A stretch of 64,000 bases of DNA from Pseudomonas sp. PDM14 (GTDB lineage Bacteria > Pseudomonadota > Gammaproteobacteria > Pseudomonadales > Pseudomonadaceae), in NCBI RefSeq assembly GCF_014851905.1, contig NZ_JACVAQ010000002.1, forward strand, positions 744,001 to 808,000, read 5' to 3'. The translations under genes and the position numbers were made by a program. Below, one piece after another: positions 33,433 through 42,040 of the stretch. The notes under the pieces are model-generated. The model was not told where the DNA came from. It searched no databases and saw nothing but the letters and a program-made list of their open reading frames with translations. Position 1 is the first letter of the stretch, and every line of letters begins with the position of its first letter.

Positions 33433-35181
33433 TTAGTCGGCCCTGACTTGAACGTTTTGCGCAGTGTGCAGGCTTTGTGCAAGCTCCACCAGTTGCACGA
33501 ACTCGGCGCGCAGCCCGTAGCGGTCCTCGCCCTTGGCCGCACGAGCCAGGGCCGCACTGTCGGCCAGGCCGAACGCGCCGGTATAGCGACCATCCTTGAG
33601 CTGCTGGGCGAAGGCGGCGACGGCGGCGGCGAAACGCAGGTCTTCGCTGGCCTCGGCGATTGGTGTGATCCGCGCGCTGGCCTCGATCGGCACCTCGACC
33701 AGCTTGCTGCTGCCGCCCTGCGGCGCCTTGTAGCGCAGGCGCAGCCAGGCCAGTTCGCCCGCCTTGCCCTCGCCCTTCACCGCCGGCGCATAGCGCAGCG
33801 GCTCCAGCCAGCCCTTGGCGCCGACGGGGACGATCTCGTACAGCGCGGTCACGGTATGCCCGGCACCGATCTCGCCGGCGTCGACCTTGTCGTTGCTGAA
33901 ATCCTCGCGTTTTAGGGCGCGGTTCTCGTAGCCCAGCAGGCGGTACTCGCTGACCTCGGCCGGGTTGAACTCGACCTGGATCTTCACGTCCTTGGCGACC
34001 ACGGCCAGGGTCGAGCTGAGCTGTTCGACCAGCACCTTGCGTGCCTCGCGCAGGTTGTCGATGTAGGCATAGTTGCCGTCGCCGGCATCGGCCAGTTGCT
34101 CCATCAACTGCTCGTTGTAGTTATCGGTGCCAAAGCCCAGGGTGGTCAGGGAAACCCCGCTCTTGCGCTTGTCGGCAGCCAGTTGCTTGAGGGTTTCGAA
34201 GTCGCTGATGCCAACGTTGAAGTCACCATCGGTGGCCAGCAGGATGCGGTTGATGCCCTTGTCGACCAGGCCCTGCTGCGCCTGCTGATAAGCCAGCTGG
34301 ATGCCGGACTCGCCCGCCGTAGAGCCGCCTGCGGTGAGCTGGTCGATGGCCGCGCGAATCTTGGCCTTCTCGCTGCCGGCCGTGGACTCGAGCACCACCC
34401 GCGCATCGCCGGCATAGGTGACCAGCGCCACACGATCCTGCGGGCGCAGCTGGTCGACCAGCAGCTTGAGCGTGCCTTGCACCATCGGCAGGCCCTCGCG
34501 GCGGTCCATCGAGCCGGACACGTCGACCAGGAACACCAGGTTGGCCGGCGGCAACTCGGCCACCTGCATGTCGGCCGCCTTGATCGCGATACGCAGCAGA
34601 CGACTCTGCGGATTCCACGGCGAGGCGGCCAGCTCGGTGCCGACGCCGAACGGTGTGTTGCCGGTGGGCTGCGGGTAGGCATAGGGGAAGTAGTTGACCA
34701 GCTCCTCCAGGCGCACCGCGTCCTGCGGCGGCAGGCTGCCGCTGTTGAGGAAGCGGCGCACGTTGGCATAGCTGCCGGTGTCGACATCGACGCTGAAGGT
34801 CGAGACCGGTTGCTCGGCCACGGCGTGCACGGGATTGTCGGCGACCTTCTGGTACTGCTCGCGGTAAACATCCTGGTAACCCTGGACACTGTCGACCATC
34901 GGCGCCGGCGCGATCATCGGCATGCTCTGCGGCGCCATCTTGCGCAGCTCGACAGCGCCGGCAACGCTGGCGGCTTCGCTGCGTTGAGGCGCGCTGTAGG
35001 CGGCACTGGCATCCAGCGCTTCGTGCTGCTGTTCGTGCAGCACCATGGGTTCGGCCGGCTTGGCGGTGGCCTTGGCGGGTGCCTCGCTCTCGGCCACGCT
35101 GCAGGCCGTCAGGGCGATGGCCAAGCCGGCAGTGAAACCGGCGAGCAGTGGTTGGCGAATCAAGGTAGTGAGGTCGGACAT
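33433..35181 (-). CDS. YfbK-like von Willebrand factor A lipoprotein
   Basis: 582 residues. Lipobox LTAC (Cys27), a low-complexity N-terminus with DASAAYSA (57-64), an N-terminal YfbK domain (about 100-210), a vWA domain with MIDAS DVSGS (Asp220, Ser222, Ser224) and a DUF3520 C-terminus. Metal-dependent protein interaction at the envelope is likely. ATG 35181 has GGAG nine bases upstream; the in-frame ATG at 35211 is less well placed. First gene of the sigma-factor operon. Confidence 0.85.
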   Translation of the reverse strand: MSDLTTLIRQPLLAGFTAGLAIALTACSVAESEAPAKATAKPAEPMVLHEQQHEALDASAAYSAPQRSEAASVAGAVELRKMAPQSMPMIAPAPMVDSVQGYQDVYREQYQKVADNPVHAVAEQPVSTFSVDVDTGSYANVRRFLNSGSLPPQDAVRLEELVNYFPYAYPQPTGNTPFGVGTELAASPWNPQSRLLRIAIKAADMQVAELPPANLVFLVDVSGSMDRREGLPMVQGTLKLLVDQLRPQDRVALVTYAGDARVVLESTAGSEKAKIRAAIDQLTAGGSTAGESGIQLAYQQAQQGLVDKGINRILLATDGDFNVGISDFETLKQLAADKRKSGVSLTTLGFGTDNYNEQLMEQLADAGDGNYAYIDNLREARKVLVEQLSSTLAVVAKDVKIQVEFNPAEVSEYRLLGYENRALKREDFSNDKVDAGEIGAGHTVTALYEIVPVGAKGWLEPLRYAPAVKGEGKAGELAWLRLRYKAPQGGSSKLVEVPIEASARITPIAEASEDLRFAAAVAAFAQQLKDGRYTGAFGLADSAALARAAKGEDRYGLRAEFVQLVELAQSLHTAQNVQVRAD

Positions 35182-35287
35182 GGCGGCGGTCTCCTGGGGC
35201 GAAAGGTCCATTCGCTCAGGTAGACGGGGCCGCCGTCCGATCCGGGTTAAGCCGGCGTGAAAAATCCGCCGGCTCCAGGGCCATGGC

Positions 35288-36730
35288 TCAAGCAGGCGGG
35301 TTGGCCGCCTCCTGGCAGAGCTGCCCGGCGAGCATGCCGAGGGTCATGATCGCCCGCTCGGCCTCGCGGTTCCACGGGATGCCGCAGGTCAGGCGCAGGC
35401 AGTGGTTGAACTGCTCGGTGTTGCTGAAGATCAGTCCCGGCGCGATGCTGATGCCCTGCTGCAACGCGCGGGTATGCAGGTCCTTGACGCTGATCCGCCC
35501 CGGCAGGCTGACCCAGAGGATGAAGCCGCCATTGGGCCGGGTCATCTGCGTGCCTTCCGGAAAGTGCTGCTGCACCGCCAACTGGTAGGCGGTCATGTTC
35601 TTGCGGTACTCCTGGCGAATGGTGCGCAGCTGGCGGTCGTAGCCGCCGTTCTCCAAGTAGGCCGCCACCCCCATCTGCGTGACGCTGCAGGCCGAGTGGG
35701 TGCTGAACGTCTGCAGGCGCACCACTTCCTCCTGGTGCCGCCCGGCGATGATCCAGCCAATGCGCACACCCGGCGAAATGGTTTTCGAGAAGCTCGAGCA
35801 ATACACCACCTGGTCGTCGTGGTCGTAGGCCTTGAGCGCCTTGATCCGGCCTGGCTCGAACAGCAGCTCGCCGTAGATATCGTCCTCGATGACCTGGATG
35901 CCGTAGTCCGCGGTCAGCTTGAGCAACTGCTTCTGGCGCTCCTCGGGAATGCTGCCGCCCATGGGGTTGCTCAGGCGCGACGTCAGTACCAGCGCCTTGA
36001 TCGGCCACTGGTTGGCCGCCAGCTGCAGCGCTTCGACACTCATCCCGGTAGACGGATCGCAGGGAATCTCGATGACCTTGAGACCCAGCAGCTCGGCCAG
36101 TTGCAGCAAGCCGTAGTAGGTCGGCGATTCGGTGGCGATCAGATCACCGGGCTTGGTCATCACCCGCAACGCCATGTGGATCGCGTCCACACAGCCGTGG
36201 GTGATCACCACTTCCGAGGGGTCGACCACCACACCGGCATCGCGCATGCGGATCGCAACCTGCCGGCGCAACGGCTCGAAGCCGGGGCTGAACATGTAGC
36301 TGAATGCGCGCGGGCTGTGGAAACGGGTGACCTTGGCCAGTTGCTGATGCAAGGCGCGCACGGGCAAGTAGTCCACATGCGGCACCGCGGCGCCCAGCGG
36401 GAACACGCCTTCCTGGCGCGAGTCGGTGAGCACCTGGTTGATGATGCTGCTGCGGGTGACCAGGCCAGGGCGCTCGACACGCGCAATGTCTGGCGTCGAT
36501 GCCGTCAGCGCGGCAGTCTGGTGCACATAGAAGCCCGACTGCGGGCGCGCGCGGATCAGACCCTGGTCTTCCAGATTGGCATAGGCCTGCAGGACGGTCG
36601 CGTGGCTGACATTGAGCTGCGAGCTCATCTTGCGCACCGACGGCACGCGCTCACCGGGCTGGTAGACGCCACGGCGGATGTCTTCAGCGAGTTGCTGAGC
36701 GATGCGTTGATAGAGCAGCAGATTGGTCAT
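35288..36730 (-). CDS. MocR-type GntR/aminotransferase transcription regulator
   Basis: 480 residues: GntR winged helix (about 1-75, GERVPSVRKMSSQLNVSHATVLQAY) fused to a fold-I PLP aminotransferase domain; the PLP lysine is in SSFSKTISPGVRIGW. Such proteins sense PLP or an amino compound and often control their own or a neighbouring gene. ATG 36730 has AAGGA upstream. Target unknown; direct repeats occur in its own upstream region. Confidence 0.88.
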   Translation of the reverse strand: MTNLLLYQRIAQQLAEDIRRGVYQPGERVPSVRKMSSQLNVSHATVLQAYANLEDQGLIRARPQSGFYVHQTAALTASTPDIARVERPGLVTRSSIINQVLTDSRQEGVFPLGAAVPHVDYLPVRALHQQLAKVTRFHSPRAFSYMFSPGFEPLRRQVAIRMRDAGVVVDPSEVVITHGCVDAIHMALRVMTKPGDLIATESPTYYGLLQLAELLGLKVIEIPCDPSTGMSVEALQLAANQWPIKALVLTSRLSNPMGGSIPEERQKQLLKLTADYGIQVIEDDIYGELLFEPGRIKALKAYDHDDQVVYCSSFSKTISPGVRIGWIIAGRHQEEVVRLQTFSTHSACSVTQMGVAAYLENGGYDRQLRTIRQEYRKNMTAYQLAVQQHFPEGTQMTRPNGGFILWVSLPGRISVKDLHTRALQQGISIAPGLIFSNTEQFNHCLRLTCGIPWNREAERAIMTLGMLAGQLCQEAANPPA

Positions 36731-36790
36731 GGCGTACAGTCCTTGGCGATCCCACCAGAACAGTAGCCGAGTTATTGAAAATTGCACCCA

Positions 36791-36821
36791 TACAGTTCGC
36801 ACAGGTGGCTACAGTACAGTT
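36791..36821. promoter_or_regulatory. TACAGTT direct repeats upstream of the MocR gene
   Basis: TACAGTT at 36791 and 36815 and a six-base TACAGT at 36810, 60-90 bases before the MocR start codon. MocR regulators usually bind direct repeats, so an autoregulatory site is plausible. Confidence 0.4.
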
Positions 36822-36885
36822 ATACATCAACACTGAATAAGCGAAATTGTTCTGGTATTACTCGGTCATCCTGCTTCTTCAGTGC

Positions 36886-36920
36886 AAAAAAAGCCCCGGT
36901 ACCGTGCGGTAACCGGGGCT
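36886..36920 (-). terminator. Terminator of the OmpA-lipoprotein operon
   Basis: AGCCCCGGT/ACCGGGGCT stem; read on the minus strand it is followed by a run of seven T. Confidence 0.85.
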
Positions 36921-36937
36921 CCCTTGAACTGTATCGG

Positions 36938-37741
36938 TCAGCGGTCAGCGCCCAGCTTGCCCTGTTCATCCGAGAAGACGATCTCCACCCGCCGGTTCTT
37001 CGCCCGACCACGGCTGGAAGCGTTATCAGCCACCGGGAACGCTTCGCCATGCCCTTCCACGGTGATGCGCTTGGGGTCGATGCCCAGGTCGATCAGTACG
37101 TCGGCTACGGTCTGCGCACGGGCGCGTGACAGGTCGAGATTCTCCTTGGCATCACCGCGGCCATCGCTGTAGCCCTCGATGCGCACCACGCGCCGCGGGT
37201 TGATCTGCAGGAACTGCACGAGCTTGAGCACGGTGCGATTGGCCGAGGTTTTCAGCTCGGCACGACCAGCGTCGAACAACACATCACCGAGGGTCATCAC
37301 CAGGCCGCGATCGGTTTCTGCCGCCGCCAGGCTGACCATCTGCTCCTCCAGCCACTTTCCTTGCTGCTGAACGCTGAGCAGCTTGGCTTCGCGCAGGGCC
37401 AGCTGCAGCCGCTCACGCTCCAGATCCAGGCGCGCTGCGCGTTCCTGATTTAGCTTCAGTTCACTGTGCTGGGCGGCGATCTCGCTGTACCGCTGGCTAA
37501 GGTAGGCGAAATGCGCGACGTCGTCGCTACTGCCCCAGTAACTGGACAACCGCTGCGCCCGGGCGAGCGACTCGCCCGCGCGAATCACATCCTTCGGCGC
37601 ACTGCGCAGCACGTCGGGGTTTTCCTTCACTTTCTGGAACTGCGCTTCGCTGTCCGCGAGGATCTGCTCGCTCTCCTGGCTGGCACAACCGCCAAGCACC
37701 AGCAGCAAGGCGGTGGCGCCAAGGTATGTGTACAGGCTCAC
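36938..37741 (-). CDS. OmpA-family lipoprotein with DUF4398 N-terminus
   Basis: 267 residues. Lipobox LGGC (Cys19), helical DUF4398-like part (20-140), then an OmpA peptidoglycan-binding domain (about 150-255; GYSDGRGDAKENLDLSRARAQ-type motif and NRRVEI end). It starts with GTG overlapping the TGA of the gene before (GTGA), hence coupled. Anchors the outer membrane to the wall. Confidence 0.88.
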   Translation of the reverse strand: MSLYTYLGATALLLVLGGCASQESEQILADSEAQFQKVKENPDVLRSAPKDVIRAGESLARAQRLSSYWGSSDDVAHFAYLSQRYSEIAAQHSELKLNQERAARLDLERERLQLALREAKLLSVQQQGKWLEEQMVSLAAAETDRGLVMTLGDVLFDAGRAELKTSANRTVLKLVQFLQINPRRVVRIEGYSDGRGDAKENLDLSRARAQTVADVLIDLGIDPKRITVEGHGEAFPVADNASSRGRAKNRRVEIVFSDEQGKLGADR

Positions 37742-38091
37742 TGCAGATCCCCCAGTTGCTTGCGCAAACGCGTGATCCGCGTGTTCAGTTCTTCCAATTG
37801 CTTCTGACTTTTCAGCGTCAGCACCTTGGCTTCGGCCAGCCGCGCATCGAGCTCGGCTTGCTCGGCGAATATGCGCGCTCGCTTGAAGTCTTCCTCGCCC
37901 ATGTTCTTTTCCGCACGCGCCAACTTGGCTTCGGCCAGCTGCATTTCCGCAATCTGCTCGTCGGCACCCACGGCCTTGGCTTGGGCCACGGCCTGGGTGG
38001 TCAGGCGCATTTGCTCGGTCGGTGCCGGGTCATTGGCACAGCCGGCCAATGCCAGCGCGACCAGAACGGCGCAGGGGATTCGCATCTTCAC
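37738..38091 (-). CDS. DUF4398 lipoprotein
   Basis: 117 residues, lipobox LAGC (Cys19) when read from the GTG at 38091, which has AGGA seven bases upstream; the ATG two codons on is poorly spaced. Mature part is a long helix rich in Ala, Glu and Lys, probably coiled coil, matching the N-terminal part of its OmpA-type neighbour. The two probably work together in the envelope. Confidence 0.8.
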   Translation of the reverse strand: MKMRIPCAVLVALALAGCANDPAPTEQMRLTTQAVAQAKAVGADEQIAEMQLAEAKLARAEKNMGEEDFKRARIFAEQAELDARLAEAKVLTLKSQKQLEELNTRITRLRKQLGDLQ

Positions 38092-38100
38092 TGAAATTTC

Positions 38101-38931
38101 CTACTCACTCGGCGGGACACTGACGGGTTGCAACTGCTGCTCTTTCCAACGCAGCAGGTCGCGCTGCAGGAGGGAGTCCGGCAGCCCGGAAGCGGTCAAT
38201 TCTGTCATTTTTTTCGCGAGCTGTCCGCGCAGCCAGGGCTCATTGCAGGCGGAGTTGTGCGACACCGCCAGATACAGACCTTCGCTGGAAATCGGCGGTT
38301 CGAGTGCTTCCAGGTCATCCATCAGGCCCAGGGTGTCGACCACCGCCAAACCCGGGTAGCGCTCGTACAGGACGTAGTCGGTACGCCCAAGGAGCAGTTT
38401 CTGGAATGCCTGGGTCACGGCAGGCACGCTTTCCAGGCTCAGATTGGCCTTGGCAAAGGCATCGAACTGCTGGCCGAAGCTGTTGTTCACCAGGGTGCCA
38501 CCGGTATGCCCACGCAGGTCATCCCAGCCGTTGTAGGTGAACGCCTGCCCCTTGCGCACCCAGACCACGCTCGGCGTCAGGTAAACGGCCGGGTGCACGT
38601 AATCCATGCTGTCCAGGCGGCTCAGCGTCAGAAATGCTCCTGCGACCAGGTCGACGCGCCCGGTGCGCACCTCGTCCTGCGCCCGCGACCAGGGGCCGGT
38701 GTAGATCACCTCGATCTTGACCCCGATGTCTTCACCGATGCGCTTGAGCAGGTCGGCATTGGCGCCAATCAGTTGCTGCGGATTCTGCGGATCACGCCAC
38801 AGGTAGGGCGGGTATTCCGGATTGCCGGTCGCCACCAGGCGTTCACACTTGCTCGCTGCCTGGGCCGAAAACGGCATCAGGACCAACACCAGCAGCAACA
38901 GTGACGACGTGGAAAACAGCTGAACGCGCAT
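38101..38931 (-). CDS. Periplasmic solute-binding protein (family 3)
   Basis: 276 residues, Sec signal cut near AQA/ASK. Type II binding fold, GNPEYPPYLWRDPQN at the start, then IGANADLLKRIGEDIGV. No permease nearby; it is nine bases upstream of the DUF4398 gene and probably cotranscribed with the two envelope lipoproteins. A sensing role cannot be excluded. Confidence 0.78.
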   Translation of the reverse strand: MRVQLFSTSSLLLLVLVLMPFSAQAASKCERLVATGNPEYPPYLWRDPQNPQQLIGANADLLKRIGEDIGVKIEVIYTGPWSRAQDEVRTGRVDLVAGAFLTLSRLDSMDYVHPAVYLTPSVVWVRKGQAFTYNGWDDLRGHTGGTLVNNSFGQQFDAFAKANLSLESVPAVTQAFQKLLLGRTDYVLYERYPGLAVVDTLGLMDDLEALEPPISSEGLYLAVSHNSACNEPWLRGQLAKKMTELTASGLPDSLLQRDLLRWKEQQLQPVSVPPSE

Positions 38932-39047
38932 GGGCGGTATCCCGACTTGAAGTTCGAGTGGGCATAGGTCATATCTGACAACCCGGAAATCGGGTTAATC
39001 GTAGCTTAAAAATTACTCTAAATAATTATTAGCGATAAGGATTCGCC

Positions 39048-39977
39048 ATGAAGAAGTTTCTCCTCGGCTTTGGCGTGCTGCTGGCCGCTGTAATCGGCAC
39101 CTTGTACTTCTCACCCAATGCGCTGATCAGCACGGTTCGTTTCATCGAACGCCAGGTCGCCGGCGTGAGCGATCAGCAGATCACGGTCGACGGGATTTCC
39201 ATTCAGTACTACGAGGGCGGCCCCGCCGATGCCGAAACCATCCTCATGATCCACGGCTTCGGCGCCAACCGTGATAACTGGCTGTATTTCGCTCGCCCCT
39301 TCACGGATCGTTATCACGTCGTCGCCCTTGACCTGCCTGGCTTCGGTGAAAGCGACAAGCCAGAGGTCAGTTATGACGTTGGCGCACAAACCGCGCGAGT
39401 GCAAGCCTTCACCCGCGCCCTCGGCCTGAAAAAAATACACCTTGTCGGCAACTCCATGGGCGGTCATATCGCCGCACTCTACGCCGCACGTTATCCCGAC
39501 CAGGTCCTCAGTGTCGCCCTGCTGGACAACGCCGGCGTCACCTCGACGCAGAAGAGCGAGATGTTCCGCCGCATCGAGAACGGCGAAGCCAATCCGCTGG
39601 TGGTGAGAAAACCGGAGGACTTCCAGGCGGTCATGGACTTCGTCTTCGTCAACCCGCCCTCCCTGCCCGAATCACTGAAGCGGCATTTCGCCGAACAGTC
39701 CATGGCCAACAGCGCCCACTACGACACCATCTTCACCCAGCTGCGCGACCGCTACGTTCCGCTGGAGCCCGAGCTGCCAAAGATCCAGGCACCCACGTTG
39801 CTGCTCTGGGGCGAGCAGGATCGCGTGCTGGATGTCTCCAGTATCGAGGTAATGAAGCCGCTGCTGAAGAAGCCCAGCGTGGTGATCATGAAGGACTGTG
39901 GCCATGCGCCGATGATCGAACGCCCAGAAGAAACCGCGCGGCATTATCAGGCGTTCCTCGACGCCAACCCCAGCTGA
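39048..39977 (+). CDS. Lipase-like alpha/beta hydrolase, membrane-anchored
   Basis: 309 residues. An uncleaved-looking N-terminal hydrophobic segment (4-24) suggests a signal anchor. HGFGANRDNW oxyanion strand, GNSMGGH nucleophile elbow, acid Asp in GEQDRVLD and His in CGHAPMIERPE complete the triad. Esterase or lipase of unknown substrate at the periplasmic face. Confidence 0.83.
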   Translation: MKKFLLGFGVLLAAVIGTLYFSPNALISTVRFIERQVAGVSDQQITVDGISIQYYEGGPADAETILMIHGFGANRDNWLYFARPFTDRYHVVALDLPGFGESDKPEVSYDVGAQTARVQAFTRALGLKKIHLVGNSMGGHIAALYAARYPDQVLSVALLDNAGVTSTQKSEMFRRIENGEANPLVVRKPEDFQAVMDFVFVNPPSLPESLKRHFAEQSMANSAHYDTIFTQLRDRYVPLEPELPKIQAPTLLLWGEQDRVLDVSSIEVMKPLLKKPSVVIMKDCGHAPMIERPEETARHYQAFLDANPS

Positions 39978-39990
39978 TAGACAGGCATAA

Positions 39991-40020
39991 AAAAACCCGC
40001 TCGATGAGCGGGTTTTTTTT
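39991..40020. terminator. Bidirectional terminator between hydrolase and etfA
   Basis: AAAAACCCGCTC/GAGCGGGTTTTT stem, three-base loop, T run on both strands; serves both convergent genes. Confidence 0.9.
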
Positions 40021-40039
40021 GGTGCGGATAACCGGTCGA

Positions 40040-40969
40040 TCAGACCAGTTTTTCCAGCTCCGGTACAGCTTCGAACAGGTCAGCCACCAGGCCGTAGTCA
40101 GCCACCTGGAAGATCGGGGCTTCTTCGTCCTTGTTGATCGCAACGATCACTTTGGAGTCTTTCATGCCCGCCAGGTGCTGGATGGCACCGGAGATGCCGA
40201 CCGCGATATACAGCTGCGGAGCAACGATCTTGCCGGTCTGGCCAACCTGCATGTCGTTCGGTACGAAACCGGCGTCGACAGCGGCACGCGAGGCACCAAC
40301 AGCAGCGCCCAGCTTGTCGGCCAGCGCGTACAGGTGCTTGAAGTTGTCACCGTTCTGCATGCCACGGCCGCCGGAAACGACGATCTTGGCAGCGGTCAGC
40401 TCGGGACGATCGGACTTGGCCAGCTCTTCACCGACGAAGGAGGACTTGCCGGCGTCAGCCGAACCGCTCACCGCTTCAACGGCAGCGGAACCGCCTTCAG
40501 CGGCAACCGGATCGAAACCGGTGCTACGCACGGTGATGACCTTCACGGCAGCCGAGGACTGCACGGTAGCGATGGCGTTACCGGCATAGATCGGACGCTT
40601 GAAGGTGTCGGCGCTTTCAACGGCGACGATCTCGGAGATCTGGTCGACGTCCAGCAGAGCGGCGACGCGCGGCAGGATGTTCTTACCATTGCTGGTCGCA
40701 GCGGCCAGCACGTGGCTGTAGCCCTTGCCCAGTTCGGCAACCAGCGGCGCAACGTTCTCCGGCAGCTGATTGGCGTAGGCAGCATTGTCGGCTACCAGGA
40801 CCTTGGCCACGCCAGCGATCTTGGCAGCAGCGTCAGCAGCGGCACCGGCATTGGCGCCAGCAACCAGCACGTGGATGTCGCCGCCAATCTTCTGAGCAGC
40901 AGCAACGGTGTTCAGGGTGGCAGGCGCCAAAGCGGCGTTAGTGTGTTCAGCGATAACCAGGATAGTCAT
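40040..40969 (-). CDS. etfA: Electron transfer flavoprotein alpha subunit
   Basis: 309 residues; C-terminal FAD domain with [31 protein letters not shown] segment and [19 protein letters not shown] abuts the etfB stop (TAAATG). Takes electrons from acyl-CoA dehydrogenases, including AtuD, and passes them to ETF-QO. Confidence 0.96.
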   Translation of the reverse strand: MTILVIAEHTNAALAPATLNTVAAAQKIGGDIHVLVAGANAGAAADAAAKIAGVAKVLVADNAAYANQLPENVAPLVAELGKGYSHVLAAATSNGKNILPRVAALLDVDQISEIVAVESADTFKRPIYAGNAIATVQSSAAVKVITVRSTGFDPVAAEGGSAAVEAVSGSADAGKSSFVGEELAKSDRPELTAAKIVVSGGRGMQNGDNFKHLYALADKLGAAVGASRAAVDAGFVPNDMQVGQTGKIVAPQLYIAVGISGAIQHLAGMKDSKVIVAINKDEEAPIFQVADYGLVADLFEAVPELEKLV

Positions 40970-41719
40970 TTAGATTACCTTCGCCTCGTTCTTCAGTTTC
41001 TCGACCAGTTCAGCCACGGACTTGACCTTGATACCTGCGCTGCGAGCAGCCGGCGCTTCGACTTTCAGGGTCTTGACGGTGGAGGCGGTGGAAACGCCCA
41101 GCGCGTCCGGAGTAACGGTCTCCAGCGGCTTTTTCTTGGCCTTCATGATGTTCGGCAGCGACGCGTAGCGCGGCTCGTTGAGGCGCAGGTCGGTGGTCAC
41201 GATAGCCGGCAGGCTCAGCGCAACGGTCTGTAGACCACCATCGATTTCGCGAGTGACGTTGACCTTGTCACCAGCCAGTTCGACTTTCGACGCGAAAGTA
41301 CCCTGACCGAAACCGGTCAGTGCGCCCAGCATCTGGCCAGTCTGGTTGTTGTCGCTGTCGATCGCTTGCTTGCCGAGGATGACCAGCTGCGGCTGCTCTT
41401 TGTCGACAACGGCTTTCAGCAGCTTGGCTACCGCCAGAGAGTTCAGCTCGTCGGCGGACTCGACCAGAATGGCGCGGTCAGCACCCAGCGCCAGCGCAGT
41501 ACGCAGTTGCTCTTGGGCAGTGGCAGGGCCGATGGTGACGACGACGATTTCAGTCGCAACGCCTTTTTCCTTCAGGCGCACGGCTTCTTCCACGGCGATT
41601 TCGCAGAAGGGGTTCATCGACATCTTGACGTTGGCGAGGTCGACGCCGGAGCTGTCCGCTTTGACGCGAACCTTGACGTTGTAGTCGACCACTCGTTTGA
41701 CAGCTACAAGAACCTTCAT
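40970..41719 (-). CDS. etfB: Electron transfer flavoprotein beta subunit
   Basis: 249 residues with the beta-subunit signature around [27 protein letters not shown] and the N-terminal [14 protein letters not shown]. First gene of etfBA, divergent from ETF-QO. Confidence 0.96.
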   Translation of the reverse strand: MKVLVAVKRVVDYNVKVRVKADSSGVDLANVKMSMNPFCEIAVEEAVRLKEKGVATEIVVVTIGPATAQEQLRTALALGADRAILVESADELNSLAVAKLLKAVVDKEQPQLVILGKQAIDSDNNQTGQMLGALTGFGQGTFASKVELAGDKVNVTREIDGGLQTVALSLPAIVTTDLRLNEPRYASLPNIMKAKKKPLETVTPDALGVSTASTVKTLKVEAPAARSAGIKVKSVAELVEKLKNEAKVI

Positions 41720-41921
41720 GGATTCCTCGTTACTCTCCGGTGAATAAGGATGTCGCCAAGGCGAGCCTGGCAGGTGATGCAGGTCGGCCGGAACCGACGG
41801 TCAGCCCGTACGGCGAACGCAAAACCGCCCGTATCTTGACCGGAACACCTATTCTGGTCAATACGAAAAAATCCCATTCCATTCGTCGCCAAGCCTTGCG
41901 CTACAGGGCTTTGACAAAATT

Positions 41922-41935
41922 CAAACAAACGTTTG
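41922..41935. promoter_or_regulatory. PsrA-type operator between etfBA and ETF-QO
   Basis: CAAAC-N4-GTTTG matches the reported PsrA motif (C/G)AAAC-N2-4-GTTT(G/C). etfBA and ETF-QO are PsrA-linked genes in P. aeruginosa as I recall. Position between divergent genes lets one site act on both. Confidence 0.65.
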
Positions 41936-41937
41936 TA

Positions 41938-41966
41938 TTGGACCGGGACGGACGTGTGGATATAAT
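41938..41966 (+). promoter_or_regulatory. Likely promoter of ETF-QO
   Basis: Perfect TATAAT at 41961-41966 with TTGGAC 17 bases upstream, abutting the PsrA-type site. The remaining 41720-42040 spacer must also hold the etfB promoter, which I cannot fix. Confidence 0.55.
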
Positions 41967-42040
41967 GCCCGCGCGCAGGCCAGAGAAAGCCTAGCCAAGT
42001 AATCACAATACACCGAAGAGCCTTGAGCAGGAGATTCTCT

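Noticed and set aside
35402..36766. A 454-codon plus-strand frame opposite the MocR gene
   Set aside because: Shadow frame; the minus-strand protein has complete HTH and PLP motifs.
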